The notes under the pieces were generated by a model. It saw only the letters and a program-made list of their open reading frames with translations, was not told where the DNA came from and ran no database searches. This document shows positions 1 to 8,745 of a stretch of DNA of 45,958 nt, one piece after another. Every line of letters starts with the position of its first letter. Position 1 is the first letter of the stretch. Source of the stretch: Sphingomonas sp. CCH9-E2 (lineage in GTDB: Bacteria; Pseudomonadota; Alphaproteobacteria; Sphingomonadales; Sphingomonadaceae); the NCBI RefSeq assembly GCF_001557215.1, contig NZ_LSJM01000441.1, positions 1 to 45,958 on the forward strand, in the 5' to 3' direction. A program made the translations under genes and the position numbers.

Positions 1-20
1 CCCCCTGGCGGGGGAGGATT
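1..20. repeat. Partial arm of the GC-rich palindromic intergenic repeat
   Basis: The first bases form a short C5/G5 palindrome followed by GGGAGGATT. The ending GGGGAGGATT is the same as the right arm of the full repeat at 474-599, so the window probably opens inside another copy lying just downstream of holC. With only one arm visible the element's extent is unknown. It may act as the holC transcript end, but no U-run follows. Confidence 0.45.
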
Positions 21-26
21 GAATGG

Positions 27-467
27 TCAGGCCGCCTGCGTCCAGCGGCCAGTTTCGTCCTGTTTCCAGTAGCGGCGCTCGACGTCGTCGCGGTCGGCGA
101 GGGTCTTCCACGCGATCCGCGCCGCGCCGATGCTGTCTTCGCCGAAGAAGTGGAAGGCGCGGTCGAAGGTCAGGGCTTCGTCGCGCCATTCGCCGTCGAT
201 CAGCGCGACGTGGCGCGCGCCGTTGCCGGGGGCGACCGCTTCGCCGATCAGGACGGGCTGAAGGCTGTCGTCCCCTGCCCCGGCCTGGGCGTGCGGCAGG
301 AAGCTGTCGGGGCGGAAGGTCCACAGCAGCTGGTCGATCCGGCGGCGCTGCTCGGCGTCGGCGGAGACGATCAGCAGGCGCTGGCCGGTTTCCACCACCT
401 TGGCCGCGATTTGCGGAAGCGCGCGGTCGAGGGGGGTGGCGGTCAGATGGTAGAAATCGACCTGCAC
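27..467 (-). CDS. holC: DNA polymerase III chi subunit (HolC)
   Basis: HolC is the chi subunit of the polymerase III clamp-loader complex; it links the holoenzyme to single-strand-binding protein. The 146-residue product begins VQVDFYHLT and carries the family pattern of an N-terminal 'FYHL' strand, a LIVSADAEQ segment and a C-terminal 'FHFFGEDSIGAARIAWK' region. I place the start at the GTG at 467, because GGGGAGG at 477-482 gives a well-spaced Shine-Dalgarno. An in-frame TTG at 488 lies inside the repeat and is less likely. pepA lies upstream on the same strand, the usual pepA-holC pairing. The intergenic repeat separates them and its arm supplies the ribosome binding site. Confidence 0.9.
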   Translation of the reverse strand: MQVDFYHLTATPLDRALPQIAAKVVETGQRLLIVSADAEQRRRIDQLLWTFRPDSFLPHAQAGAGDDSLQPVLIGEAVAPGNGARHVALIDGEWRDEALTFDRAFHFFGEDSIGAARIAWKTLADRDDVERRYWKQDETGRWTQAA

Positions 468-473
468 GACCTT

Positions 474-599
474 AATCCTCCCCTGCAAGGGGAGGTGGCA
501 TCGCGCAGCGATGACGGAGGGGTATCGCGCTATCGAGAGCGGGACACCCCTCCACCACGCGCTTCGCGCGCGGTCCCCCTCCCCTTGCAGGGGAGGATT
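474..599. repeat. Palindromic intergenic repeat, copy 1
   Basis: The two ends, 474-495 and 578-599, are perfect 22-bp inverted copies of each other. Each arm is itself a palindrome around CCCCTGCAAGGGG. Inside lie smaller hairpins, including GCGCGCTTCGCGCGC near 558-572. The element fills the pepA-holC gap. It shares the inner pattern GGAGGTGGCAT...GATGACGG and CCCCTCCACCAC with the copy at 4539-4767. No transposase is present, so it behaves like a REP/MITE-type element. Its left arm also provides the holC Shine-Dalgarno. Confidence 0.8.
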
Positions 600-617
600 G
601 CAGAACCGCGTTTTGCG

Positions 618-2093
618 TCACCGCTCGAAATTGTCGCGGATATAGCGGTCGAGCAGGCGCACGCCGTAGCCGGTTGCGCCCTTGTCGTAGTTCGGGCCAG
701 GCTTGTCGGCCCAGACCATGCCGGCGATGTCGAGATGGGCCCAGCGCACGCCGGGCTCCACGAAGCGCTGGATGAACTGCGCCGCGGTGATCGACCCCGC
801 GCCGCGCGGGCCGACATTCTTCATGTCCGCGATCGGGCTGTCGATCAGCTTGTTATAGGCGTCGCCGAGCGGGAAGCGCCACAGCTGGTCGCCGGTCGCG
901 CGGCCGGCCGACAGCAGCTCTTCGGCGAGACCATCGTCGTTCGCGAACAGGCCGCCATGCTCGCTGCCCAGGCTGATGATCATCGCGCCGGTGAGCGTGG
1001 CAAGGTCGACGATCGTCTTCGGGCCATGCGTGCGCTGGACCCAGGTGATCGCGTCGCACAGGACGAGGCGGCCTTCGGCGTCGGTGTTGATCACCTCGAT
1101 CGTCTGGCCGGACATCGAGGTGACGACATCGCCCGGACGCTGGGCGTTGCCGTCGGGCATATTCTCGACCAGGCCGCACACGCCGATGACGTTCGCCTTG
1201 GCCTTGCGCAGCGCGAGCGCCTTCATCGCGCCGGCCACGGCACCCGCGCCGCCCATGTCCCACTTCATGTCTTCCATGCCGGCGGCGGGCTTGATCGAGA
1301 TGCCGCCGGTGTCGAAGGTCACGCCCTTGCCGACGAAGGCAACATCGACGTCGCCCGACCCCTTGCCGTTCCAGCGCATGGCGAGTAGGCGTGCTTCACG
1401 GCGCGAGCCTTGTGCAACGCCGAGCAGCGCGCCCATGCCGAGCTTTTCCATGTCGGCGCGGTCGAGCACGGTGATTTCGATGCCCAGCTCCGCGAGGTGG
1501 CGGCAGCGCTCGACGAAGCTTTCAGGGTAGATGATGTTCGGCGGCTCGGACACAAGCGTGCGGGTCAGCTCCATCCCCTTGGTCACCGCGTCGAGGCTCG
1601 CCCAGCTCGACTCGCTGTCGGCGGGGGCGTTGGCGAGGGTGAGGGTGTCGAGCGTCGGCTTCTGTTTGTCGGTCAGCTTGGTGCGATAGACGTCGTGGCG
1701 CCAGCTGCGCTGCACCGCGGCGGCGGCGAAGCGCGCGACGGCACGCGCGGTCGGGGCGCCGCCGAGCGCTGCAAAGTCGACCGTCACGCCGGTTACGCCC
1801 GAGGTCAGGAAACGCGCGGTCAGCGCGCCACCAGCCCGCTCATAATCCGCCTCGCTGCCCGCACCGACGCCGAGCAGCAGGACGCGGTTCGCCGCTTCGC
1901 CGCCGGAGACGAAGATTTCGGCGATGCCGCCCGCCTCACCCTCGAACCGCCCGGCGCGGGCGGCGCCGCGCACCAACGCCAGCGTCGCGTCGTCGAGCGT
2001 ACCGGCGGGCATGCGATCCAGCCCGTCCTTTTCAACCGGGAGCGCGAGCACGGCTGCATCGGCGGGGCGGGTGGCGGAAAAAATGACCTGCAT
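618..2093 (-). CDS. pepA: Leucyl aminopeptidase, M17 family
   Basis: This cytosolic metallo-aminopeptidase removes N-terminal residues from peptides; some family members also bind DNA. The 491-residue length is normal. The C-terminal catalytic half shows GKGVTFDTGG around residues 256-265 (metal-binding Lys and Asp), MKWDMGGAGAV after it, and the M17 signature NTDAEGRL around residues 335-342, containing the Asp and Glu metal ligands and the catalytic Arg. The N-terminal macro-like domain is less conserved. The ATG at 2093 is preceded by AGGAAG at good spacing. It is divergent from lptD across 175 bp and upstream of holC, as in many proteobacteria. Confidence 0.95.
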   Translation of the reverse strand: MQVIFSATRPADAAVLALPVEKDGLDRMPAGTLDDATLALVRGAARAGRFEGEAGGIAEIFVSGGEAANRVLLLGVGAGSEADYERAGGALTARFLTSGVTGVTVDFAALGGAPTARAVARFAAAAVQRSWRHDVYRTKLTDKQKPTLDTLTLANAPADSESSWASLDAVTKGMELTRTLVSEPPNIIYPESFVERCRHLAELGIEITVLDRADMEKLGMGALLGVAQGSRREARLLAMRWNGKGSGDVDVAFVGKGVTFDTGGISIKPAAGMEDMKWDMGGAGAVAGAMKALALRKAKANVIGVCGLVENMPDGNAQRPGDVVTSMSGQTIEVINTDAEGRLVLCDAITWVQRTHGPKTIVDLATLTGAMIISLGSEHGGLFANDDGLAEELLSAGRATGDQLWRFPLGDAYNKLIDSPIADMKNVGPRGAGSITAAQFIQRFVEPGVRWAHLDIAGMVWADKPGPNYDKGATGYGVRLLDRYIRDNFER

Positions 2094-2268
2094 GAAGCTT
2101 CCTGTTCCTGTGGGCGTTAGCGGTTCGGATGGGCCGCTGTTCCGGCCTATCTAGGCGCGGCATCCGACCGGGGCAACGCCGGGCGATTGCGAAGCGGGCC
2201 GCGCAGTGCGATAGGGCTGCTTCGGCCCTGCGCGGGCGAGTATTGGTTCAAAGGGGTTTTCAAGGAAC

Positions 2269-4527
2269 GTGACGCGCAAGGCTCTGCTGCTCGCCGGGGT
2301 CGTCCCGCTGGCCCTGTGTCTGGTCCCGGGGGCCAGTGCGACCGGCGTTCAGGACCTGCAGGACCGCGCGGTCGAACCGCCGCCGCCGTCCGAAACCCCG
2401 CTGCCTGACGATCCCAACCAGATCCAGTTTTCCGCCGATCTCGCCGAATATGATTCGAACGGCGATGTCGTGACGGTCAGCGGCGACGTGCGCCTGTTCC
2501 GTGAGGGCAACCGGCTGCGCGCGGACAAGGTGGTGTGGAATCGCAAGACCGGACAGGTCGTGGCGAACGGCAATATCGCGGTCACCAATCCCGAGGGCGA
2601 CACCGCCTATGGCGACCGGATCGAGCTGACCGATTCGCTCAAGGACGGCGTGATCGAGAATATGCTCGTCGTGCTGGAGCAGGGCGGGCGCATCGCGGCG
2701 GAGCGCGGGACGCGCGAGTCCGGGGGTGTGATCCGGGTGGATCGCGCGGCCTATACCCCCTGCGCCGTCGTCGATTCGGGCAATTGCCCCAAGGAGCCGT
2801 CGTGGAAGATCACGGCGGTGCGCGTCGTCTATGACCCGGCGACGCAGCGCATCCGCTACACCGGCGCGCGCGTGTCGCTGTTCGGCATCGCCAGCCTGCC
2901 GCTGCCGGTGTTTTCGCACTCGGTCGGCGAGGGCAATGCCAGCGGCCTGCTCGCGCCCGAGCTGCGGTACGATGCGGTCAACGGGTTCGAAGTGGCCCTG
3001 CCCTATTATTTCAGCCTCGCGCCCAATCGCGACCTGACCGTCACCCCGCGCCTGTTCACCGGCGCGCTGCCGATGCTGCAGGCGCAATATCGCCATCTGC
3101 TCGACAAGGGCGCGTTCAGCGTCACCGGCTATGGCACCTATAGCCGCCGCAGCGACGATTTCATTTCGCCCACCCCGGGCGTGTCGAGCGAGAATGCGTT
3201 TCGCGGCTATATCGACGCGGTCGGCCGTTATCAGTTCGACGCGAACTGGAGCACCAGCGGATCGGTGCGGCTGGTCAGCGACCGCACGTTCCTGCGCCGC
3301 TACGACATTTCCAGCGACGACCGGCTGCGCAACAATCTGCGGGTCGAGCGGATCGACCGCGATTCCTATTTTTCGGTCAATGGCTGGTTCGTCCAGACGC
3401 TGCGCCCGACCGAAAGCCAGGGGCTGCAGGCGGTGGCGTTGCCCGAGATCGATTACAGGCTGCGCTTCGGCCAGGACCTGATCCCCGGCGGGCGGTTCGA
3501 GCTGCAGGCCAACAGCCTGGCGATCGGGCGCAGCGCGGGACAGGATACGCAGCGCGCCTTTGCGTCGCTGCGCTATGACCTGCGCAAGCTGACCGCATGG
3601 GGGCAGGAGGTCACGCTGACCGCCTATGGCCGTGGCGACGTGTACAACACGCAACAGACGGCGGCGACCAGCGTGGTCAGCTATCGCGGGCTGGAGGGGT
3701 TCCGGGGCCGCGCCATCGGCGCGCTGGCGCTCGACATCAAATGGCCGCTGATCGGCGATGCCTTCGGCGGGACACAGCGCCTGACCCCGCGCTTCCAGAT
3801 CGTCGCCGCGCCGCGCATCGACAATTTCGACGTGCCGAACGAGGACGCCCGCTCGGTCGATCTGGAGGATTCGAACCTCTTCGCGCTCAACCGCTTCCCC
3901 GGTTACGACCGGTTCGAGGATTCGACGCGCTTCACCTTCGGCGTCGATTATGCGCTGTACCTGCCCGGAATTTCGATCGAGGCGAATGTCGGGCAGAGCT
4001 ATCGCCTGAACGCGCGCCCCACGATCCTGCCGAGCGGAACGGGCCTGGACGACCGGATGTCGGACATTGTCGGGCGAACCGTGGTGCGGTATCGCGACTT
4101 CCTGTCGTTCACCCACCGCTACCGCGTGGACAAAGACAATTTCGCGGTGCGCCGCAACGAGATCGACGCGACCGTGGGCTCGCGCACGACCTTTGTCACG
4201 CTCGGCTATCTGCGGCTCAACCGCAACATCCCGTTCGCGCTGGAGGATCTGCAGGACCGTGAGGAAGCGCGGGTCGGCGCACGCGTGCAGATCTCACGCT
4301 TCTGGTCGGCATTCGGGTCGGCGGTGATCGACCTGACCGATGCCGAGGAGGATCCGGCATCGATCGCCGACGGATTCGATCCGATCCGGCACCGGCTGGG
4401 TGTCGAATATGAGGATGACTGTATCCGCATCGGCGTAACCTGGAAGCGCGATTACCAGACCACCGGCGACGCGCGGCGGGGCAATTCGTACCTGTTCACG
4501 CTGGCGCTGAAGAATCTGGGGCGTTGA
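2269..4527 (+). CDS. lptD: LPS-assembly outer-membrane protein LptD
   Basis: LptD is the outer-membrane beta-barrel that, with LptE, inserts lipopolysaccharide into the outer leaflet. Residues 1-25 form a signal peptide. Residues about 53-165 match the LptA/OstA-like periplasmic jellyroll (AEYDSNGDVVTVSGDVRLF). The rest is the OstA C-terminal barrel, ending in an aromatic-rich strand and LALKNLGR. Visible cysteines are Cys165, Cys173 and Cys718, so a disulfide between the periplasmic domain and the barrel is possible, as known for E. coli LptD. The GTG start at 2269 has AAGGAAC just upstream. It heads the classic lptD-surA-pdxA-rsmA cluster. Confidence 0.95.
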   Translation: MTRKALLLAGVVPLALCLVPGASATGVQDLQDRAVEPPPPSETPLPDDPNQIQFSADLAEYDSNGDVVTVSGDVRLFREGNRLRADKVVWNRKTGQVVANGNIAVTNPEGDTAYGDRIELTDSLKDGVIENMLVVLEQGGRIAAERGTRESGGVIRVDRAAYTPCAVVDSGNCPKEPSWKITAVRVVYDPATQRIRYTGARVSLFGIASLPLPVFSHSVGEGNASGLLAPELRYDAVNGFEVALPYYFSLAPNRDLTVTPRLFTGALPMLQAQYRHLLDKGAFSVTGYGTYSRRSDDFISPTPGVSSENAFRGYIDAVGRYQFDANWSTSGSVRLVSDRTFLRRYDISSDDRLRNNLRVERIDRDSYFSVNGWFVQTLRPTESQGLQAVALPEIDYRLRFGQDLIPGGRFELQANSLAIGRSAGQDTQRAFASLRYDLRKLTAWGQEVTLTAYGRGDVYNTQQTAATSVVSYRGLEGFRGRAIGALALDIKWPLIGDAFGGTQRLTPRFQIVAAPRIDNFDVPNEDARSVDLEDSNLFALNRFPGYDRFEDSTRFTFGVDYALYLPGISIEANVGQSYRLNARPTILPSGTGLDDRMSDIVGRTVVRYRDFLSFTHRYRVDKDNFAVRRNEIDATVGSRTTFVTLGYLRLNRNIPFALEDLQDREEARVGARVQISRFWSAFGSAVIDLTDAEEDPASIADGFDPIRHRLGVEYEDDCIRIGVTWKRDYQTTGDARRGNSYLFTLALKNLGR

Positions 4528-4538
4528 GTTCTGCTCAT

Positions 4539-4767
4539 CCTCACCTGCCCCGCAGGGGAGGTGGCATTGCGAAGCAATGACGGGGGGGCGTAGCTGCGAT
4601 CATCGATATGCCGGGGGCATATCGCGGCAGCGGAGCCGGCTTGCGAAGCAAGCCGTTGGCCGCAGAGGGCGGTGTTTTGCCGAGCCGTTCACGGCCGTCT
4701 GCGCGGCCGCCCCTCCACCACCGCCTTCGGCGGCGGTCCCCCTACCCTGGGCAAGCTCAGGGGAGGA
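4539..4767. repeat. Palindromic intergenic repeat, copy 2 (expanded)
   Basis: The outer parts match copy 1: GGGGAGGTGGCAT and an AATGACGGGGGGGC side on the left; GCCCCTCCACCACCGCC and GGTCCCCCTACCC on the right. The centre is about 100 bp longer than in copy 1 and contains extra perfect hairpins. CGATATGCC/GGCATATCG lies at 4604-4624 and CGGCTTGC/GCAAGCCG at 4637-4655, besides CATTGC/GCAATG at 4565-4579. It occupies most of the 366-bp gap between lptD and surA. I see no gene in this gap; the short frames through it encode only low-complexity translations of the repeat. Confidence 0.7.
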
Positions 4768-4893
4768 ATGCGCCCCACCCCATCATGACCATTGCGGCCA
4801 CGGATTACAGGCCGTAAGCCCCAGTTCAGGCACAATTGGCTAATAAGACGGCTCCGGTCACGAACATCGGACAGGTTTCAGGCACAGGTGAAG

Positions 4894-6237
4894 ATGACGA
4901 ACGTCGCGCGTTTCGGCCGTTTTGCGGCCCTTGTTCTGGGTATTGCGGGCAGCACCGCCATTGCGGCGCAGACCGTCGACGGCGGGGCGGTTCCGTCCAC
5001 GGCGAACCTCAACCTGCCGGAAAATCTGCAGCTGTTCAGCAAGGCCGATCCCAATGTGCGCAAGCCCACAGCGATCGTGAACGGCTATGTGCTGACACGC
5101 ACCGATGTCGATCATCGCGTCAATCTGGCGATCGCGATCAACCAGTGGAAGCTGTCCGACGAAGAGAAGGACCAGCTGCGCATGCAGGTGCTGCGCCTGT
5201 TGATCGACGAGACGATCCAGATCCAGCACGCCAAGGCCGAGAATGTGTCGATCGCCGCCGAGCAGATCGAGCGCAGCTTTGCCGGGATTTCGCGTCGCTA
5301 TGGCCGTTCGCCCGATCAGATGCGCGCCTGGCTCAGGGAAATCGGATCGTCGGAACGTTCGTTCCGCCGCCAGATCGAGGGTGAATTGGCGTGGCAGGCG
5401 GTGATCCGCCGCAGCGTCGGCCCGTTCATCAACGTCGGCGATTATGAAATCCAGCAGATCATCGACACGATCGAGGCATCGAAGGGCACCAACGAATATC
5501 ATCTGCGCGAAATCTATATCTCGGCGACGCCGGAGCGCGCAGGCGAGGTGTTCCAGGCGATGCAGCAGATGATCCAGCAAATGCAGCAGGGTCGCCCGTT
5601 CGAATATTTTGCGCGCTTCTCCGAAGCGACGACGAGTTCGCAGGGCGGCGATCTCGGCTGGGTCCGCACCGAAATGCTGCCCGCCGCGCTGTCGCAGGCG
5701 GCGCAGCAGATGCAGGTCGGTCAGGTCGCCGGCCCGATCGAAGTGCCGGGCGGCTTTTCGATCCTGTACCTCGTCGACAAGCGCCAGGTCGGTATGCCCG
5801 ATCCGCGCGACGCGAAGCTGAGCCTGCGTCAGCTGACGGTGAAGTTCCCCGCCGGCATCACCCAGGCCCAGGCCACCGCCAAGGTCGCCGAATTCGCCGC
5901 GGTGCTGAAGTCGACCAATGGCTGTGGCGCGGTGGGCAAGGCGGCCGAGACGCTGGGCGCCGATGTCATCGACAATGATTCGGTGGTCGCGCGCGACCTG
6001 CCGCCGCAGTTGCAGGACCTGATCCTCAACCTGCAGGTCGGTCAGGCGACCCCGCCCTTCGGTTCGCCGACCGATGGCATTCGCGCACTGGTGCTGTGCG
6101 GTCGCGACGATCCCAAGACGGCCGCGGCACCTTCACCCGAGCAGATTCGCGACGGACTGGAAGAGCGCCGTACCAATTTGCGCGCCGCGCGGCTGCTCAA
6201 GGATCTGCGCCGCGACGCGATCATCGAGTATCGCTGA
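4894..6237 (+). CDS. surA: Periplasmic chaperone / peptidyl-prolyl isomerase SurA
   Basis: SurA escorts unfolded outer-membrane proteins, including LptD, across the periplasm. I choose the ATG at 4894 because it begins a clean signal peptide (MTNVARFGRFAALVLGIAG, cleavage near AIAAQ). The upstream in-frame extension to about 4792 is Arg-rich and adjoins repeat DNA. The 447-residue product has a SurA N-terminal helical domain (about 50-190) and a parvulin rotamase domain (about 203-300, with GGDLGWVRTEMLP). A second C-terminal segment looks like a degenerate parvulin repeat. It lies between lptD and pdxA, with only 3 bp to pdxA. Confidence 0.93.
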   Translation: MTNVARFGRFAALVLGIAGSTAIAAQTVDGGAVPSTANLNLPENLQLFSKADPNVRKPTAIVNGYVLTRTDVDHRVNLAIAINQWKLSDEEKDQLRMQVLRLLIDETIQIQHAKAENVSIAAEQIERSFAGISRRYGRSPDQMRAWLREIGSSERSFRRQIEGELAWQAVIRRSVGPFINVGDYEIQQIIDTIEASKGTNEYHLREIYISATPERAGEVFQAMQQMIQQMQQGRPFEYFARFSEATTSSQGGDLGWVRTEMLPAALSQAAQQMQVGQVAGPIEVPGGFSILYLVDKRQVGMPDPRDAKLSLRQLTVKFPAGITQAQATAKVAEFAAVLKSTNGCGAVGKAAETLGADVIDNDSVVARDLPPQLQDLILNLQVGQATPPFGSPTDGIRALVLCGRDDPKTAAAPSPEQIRDGLEERRTNLRAARLLKDLRRDAIIEYR

Positions 6238-6240
6238 GCC

Positions 6241-7263
6241 GTGAGCGGCGCGCTGCGCCCGCTTGCGGTTGCGATGGGCGATCCCGCGGGGATCGGGCCG
6301 GAGATTATCGGCAAGGCGTGGCGCGCGCGCGAATTGCATGCGCTCGCGCCGTTCTTCGCGGTCGGCGAACCCGCCGCGATTTCGGCGGTATGGGACGGGC
6401 CAGTGGCGCGGATCGGCAGCCCGGACGAAGCGCTGCGCGTTTTCGATGACGCTCTGCCGGTGCTGGCGGTCGATTGCTCGGCGGCGGTGCAGCCGGGGGC
6501 TCCCGATGTCGCGGGCGCGCGCTGTGCGTTGAGCAGCCTGGAGCTGGCGACGGGGCTGGCGCGATCGGGCGCGGCGGGGGGCGTCGTAACCGGACCGGTG
6601 TCGAAGGCGCAGCTCTATGCGATCGGCTTCACCCATCCGGGACAGACCGAGTTCGTTGCGGAACGCTGCGGCGTCGCGCCGGAAAACGCCGTGATGATGC
6701 TGGCCGGGCCGACGCTGCGCGTCGTGCCGGTGACGACGCATATCGCGCTGGCGGAGGTCGCGCCGACGATCACGATTCCCTTGATCCTGGCCAAGGCGCG
6801 GGCGACCGCGCGCGGCCTTGCCCGCAATTTCGGGATCAGCGCACCGCGCCTGGCCTTTGCCGGGCTGAACCCGCATGCGGGCGAAGGTGGCGCGATCGGG
6901 CGCGAGGAGATCGAGTTGCTGATCCCGGCGATACAGCAGCTCCGCGCCGAGGGGATCGACGCGACCGGACCGTTTGCGGGCGACACGATGTTTCATGCGC
7001 GGGCGCGCGCGACCTATGACGCTGCGATCTGCCTGTATCACGATCAGGCGCTGATCCCGCTCAAGACGCTGCATTTCGACGAAGGGGTCAATCTGACCCT
7101 CGGCCTGCCGATCGTGCGCACCTCCCCCGATCATGGCACCGCATTCGGCATTGCCGGAAAGGACATGGCGGAACCCGGCGCGATGATCGCGGCGATCCGC
7201 ATGGCGGCGCAGGCCGCCACGCATCGCGCCGCCTATGACGCCGAGCAGGCCGCGACCGCGTGA
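6241..7263 (+). CDS. pdxA: 4-hydroxythreonine-4-phosphate dehydrogenase PdxA
   Basis: PdxA oxidises 4-phosphohydroxy-L-threonine with NAD in the DXP-dependent route to pyridoxal 5'-phosphate. The 340-residue protein starts at GTG 6241, 3 bp after surA. It shows [10 protein letters not shown] at the N-terminus, the metal-binding His in [23 protein letters not shown], and [10 protein letters not shown] with another metal His. It ends with the NAD/substrate loop [18 protein letters not shown]. All are standard for the family. Its last codons overlap the start of rsmA by 4 bp, suggesting translational coupling. Confidence 0.96.
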   Translation: MSGALRPLAVAMGDPAGIGPEIIGKAWRARELHALAPFFAVGEPAAISAVWDGPVARIGSPDEALRVFDDALPVLAVDCSAAVQPGAPDVAGARCALSSLELATGLARSGAAGGVVTGPVSKAQLYAIGFTHPGQTEFVAERCGVAPENAVMMLAGPTLRVVPVTTHIALAEVAPTITIPLILAKARATARGLARNFGISAPRLAFAGLNPHAGEGGAIGREEIELLIPAIQQLRAEGIDATGPFAGDTMFHARARATYDAAICLYHDQALIPLKTLHFDEGVNLTLGLPIVRTSPDHGTAFGIAGKDMAEPGAMIAAIRMAAQAATHRAAYDAEQAATA

Positions 7264-8075
7264 CCAAGCTGCCCCCGCTGCGTGAGGTGATTGCGAAACA
7301 CGGGCTCTCCGCCAGCAAGGCGTTGGGCCAGAATTTCCTGTTCGATTCGCAATTGCTCGACCGGATCGCGCGTGTGCCGGGCGATCTGAACGGCGCCGAG
7401 GTGTTCGAGGTCGGTCCGGGTCCGGGCGGCCTCACGCGCGCGCTGCTCGGCGCAGGGGCACTGGTGACGGCGGTCGAGCGCGACCGGCGCTGCATCCCCG
7501 CGCTGGAGGAACTGGGCGAGGCGTTTCCGGGTCAGCTCAAGGTGATCGAGGGCGATGCACTGGAGGTCGATGCCCCGGCGCTGTTCTCAGGAAAGCCGCA
7601 TATCGCGTCGAACCTGCCGTACAATGTCGGCACGGCGTTGCTGGTCGGCTGGCTGTCCGCCGAGTGGGAGCCGTGGTGGGCGAGCCTGACGCTGATGTTT
7701 CAGAAGGAGGTCGCCGAGCGCATCGTCGCCGCGCCGGGGACCGATCATTATGGCCGCCTTGCCGTGCTCGCCCAGTGGCGCAGCAGCGCGCGGATCGCGA
7801 TGCCGGTGCACCGCAGCGCGTTCACCCCGCCGCCCAAGGTGATGTCGGCGGTGGTGCATATCGTACCCGGCGACGAACCACCGGGGGTGAAGTTCAAGGT
7901 GCTGGAGAAGCTGACTGCAGCCGCTTTCGGCCAGCGACGCAAGATGCTGCGGCAGAGTTTGAAGGCGGTGCCGGGTGCGGTCGAGGCAGTCGAGGCGCTC
8001 GGGATCGACCCGACGCGGCGGGCGGAAACGGTGAGCGTGGCGGAGTTTGTGGAACTGGCGCGGGCATTGTCTTAA
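7260..8075 (+). CDS. rsmA: 16S rRNA A1518/A1519 N6-dimethyltransferase RsmA (KsgA)
   Basis: RsmA dimethylates two adjacent adenosines near the 3' end of 16S rRNA during late 30S assembly. The 271-residue protein shows GQNFLFD near the start, the SAM-binding motif [10 protein letters not shown] around residue 50, and the catalytic NLPYN motif at about 118-122. A basic C-terminal domain has [13 protein letters not shown]. The GTG start at 7260 overlaps the pdxA stop (GTGA). It ends the lptD-surA-pdxA-rsmA cluster; the inverted repeat at 8079-8180 follows. Confidence 0.96.
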   Translation: MTKLPPLREVIAKHGLSASKALGQNFLFDSQLLDRIARVPGDLNGAEVFEVGPGPGGLTRALLGAGALVTAVERDRRCIPALEELGEAFPGQLKVIEGDALEVDAPALFSGKPHIASNLPYNVGTALLVGWLSAEWEPWWASLTLMFQKEVAERIVAAPGTDHYGRLAVLAQWRSSARIAMPVHRSAFTPPPKVMSAVVHIVPGDEPPGVKFKVLEKLTAAAFGQRRKMLRQSLKAVPGAVEAVEALGIDPTRRAETVSVAEFVELARALS

Positions 8076-8078
8076 TCT

Positions 8079-8180
8079 CCCCTCCCGCTTGCGGGAGGGG
8101 TCGGGGGAGGGCCTTGTCCAATCAGGCTGCACTCCCGGAGGACAGGCCCTCCCCTAGCCCCTCCCGCAAGCGGGAGGGGG
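8079..8180. repeat. Palindromic intergenic repeat, copy 3, between convergent genes
   Basis: The outer arms 8079-8100 and 8158-8179 have the form CCCCTCCCGC..GCGGGAGGGG; each is self-complementary, and they are inverted copies of one another apart from the central TT/AA. The next inner pair, GGGGGAGGGCCTTGTCC and GGACAGGCCCTCCCC, is also inverted. The whole 102 bp can fold into one long imperfect hairpin. It lies between rsmA and the oppositely oriented TPR gene, so it may end both transcripts, although there is no U-run. Confidence 0.75.
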
Positions 8181-8206
8181 ACTTAAGGCGCTTCCGTTAG
8201 GAACTT

Positions 8207-8713
8207 TCAGTTCTTCTTCTCTTCGGCCTTCGGTGCCGGGACGACCTGCGCCGTGGCGGTCGCGGGCGGCCCCTTGGCGATCGCCGCGGCCAGCTGGGTC
8301 GCATCGGCGCAATTGCCGCACAGCGTCTTGAGCCGCGCGAGATTTTCCTTCGCGCGTTCGACCGCGCCCTTTTGCACCATCGCCTCACCCTGCCCGCGCA
8401 ACGCCGCCTGGTCGTTCGGCTCGAGCGTCAGCGCCTCGCGGTAGAAGCGGATCGCCTTGCCCGGCAGACCCTGCGCCCGCGCGATTTCGGCGAGCGCCAG
8501 ATAGCCCGCACGGTTGCGCGGGTCGACCGCGAGCGCGCTTTCGATCAGGCCGTTGGCGGTGTCGAGATCACCGGCAGCACGCGCAGCCTTGCCGCGTTCG
8601 AGCAAGGCGATCGAGCGGGCGTCGATCTGATCATCGGCGCGCTGGGCGTTGAGCGACGTCGAAACGCTGAGCAGCGCGAGTGCTGCGGCGGCCGACACGA
8701 GCGAGATACGCAT
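8207..8713 (-). CDS. Exported tetratricopeptide-repeat protein
   Basis: This 168-residue protein starts at the ATG at 8713, which has GGAG 7 nt upstream and opens a signal peptide ([18 protein letters not shown], cleavage near LNAQ). The mature part carries two to three TPR-like helix pairs, for example [43 protein letters not shown] and [20 protein letters not shown], followed by a single Cys pair around LCGNC. TPRs are protein-binding scaffolds; no enzyme domain is visible. It is the last gene of a leftward run after rsmB, 32 bp downstream of it. The specific role is unknown. Confidence 0.8.
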   Translation of the reverse strand: MRISLVSAAAALALLSVSTSLNAQRADDQIDARSIALLERGKAARAAGDLDTANGLIESALAVDPRNRAGYLALAEIARAQGLPGKAIRFYREALTLEPNDQAALRGQGEAMVQKGAVERAKENLARLKTLCGNCADATQLAAAIAKGPPATATAQVVPAPKAEEKKN

Positions 8714-8745
8714 GACAGTCTCCGGACGTGGAATGGATAGGGCTA

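Noticed and set aside
150..1388. A 412-codon open frame on the plus strand over holC and pepA
   Set aside because: It is antisense to two clear genes and encodes an Arg/Ala/Gly-rich product of no family. Such frames are expected in GC-rich DNA.
2260..4116. A 618-codon antisense frame within lptD
   Set aside because: It mirrors lptD codon structure and shows no domain or start signal of its own.
4577..4843. Short plus-strand frames across the lptD-surA gap
   Set aside because: They translate the palindromic repeat; composition is Arg/Pro/Gly-rich with no family resemblance.
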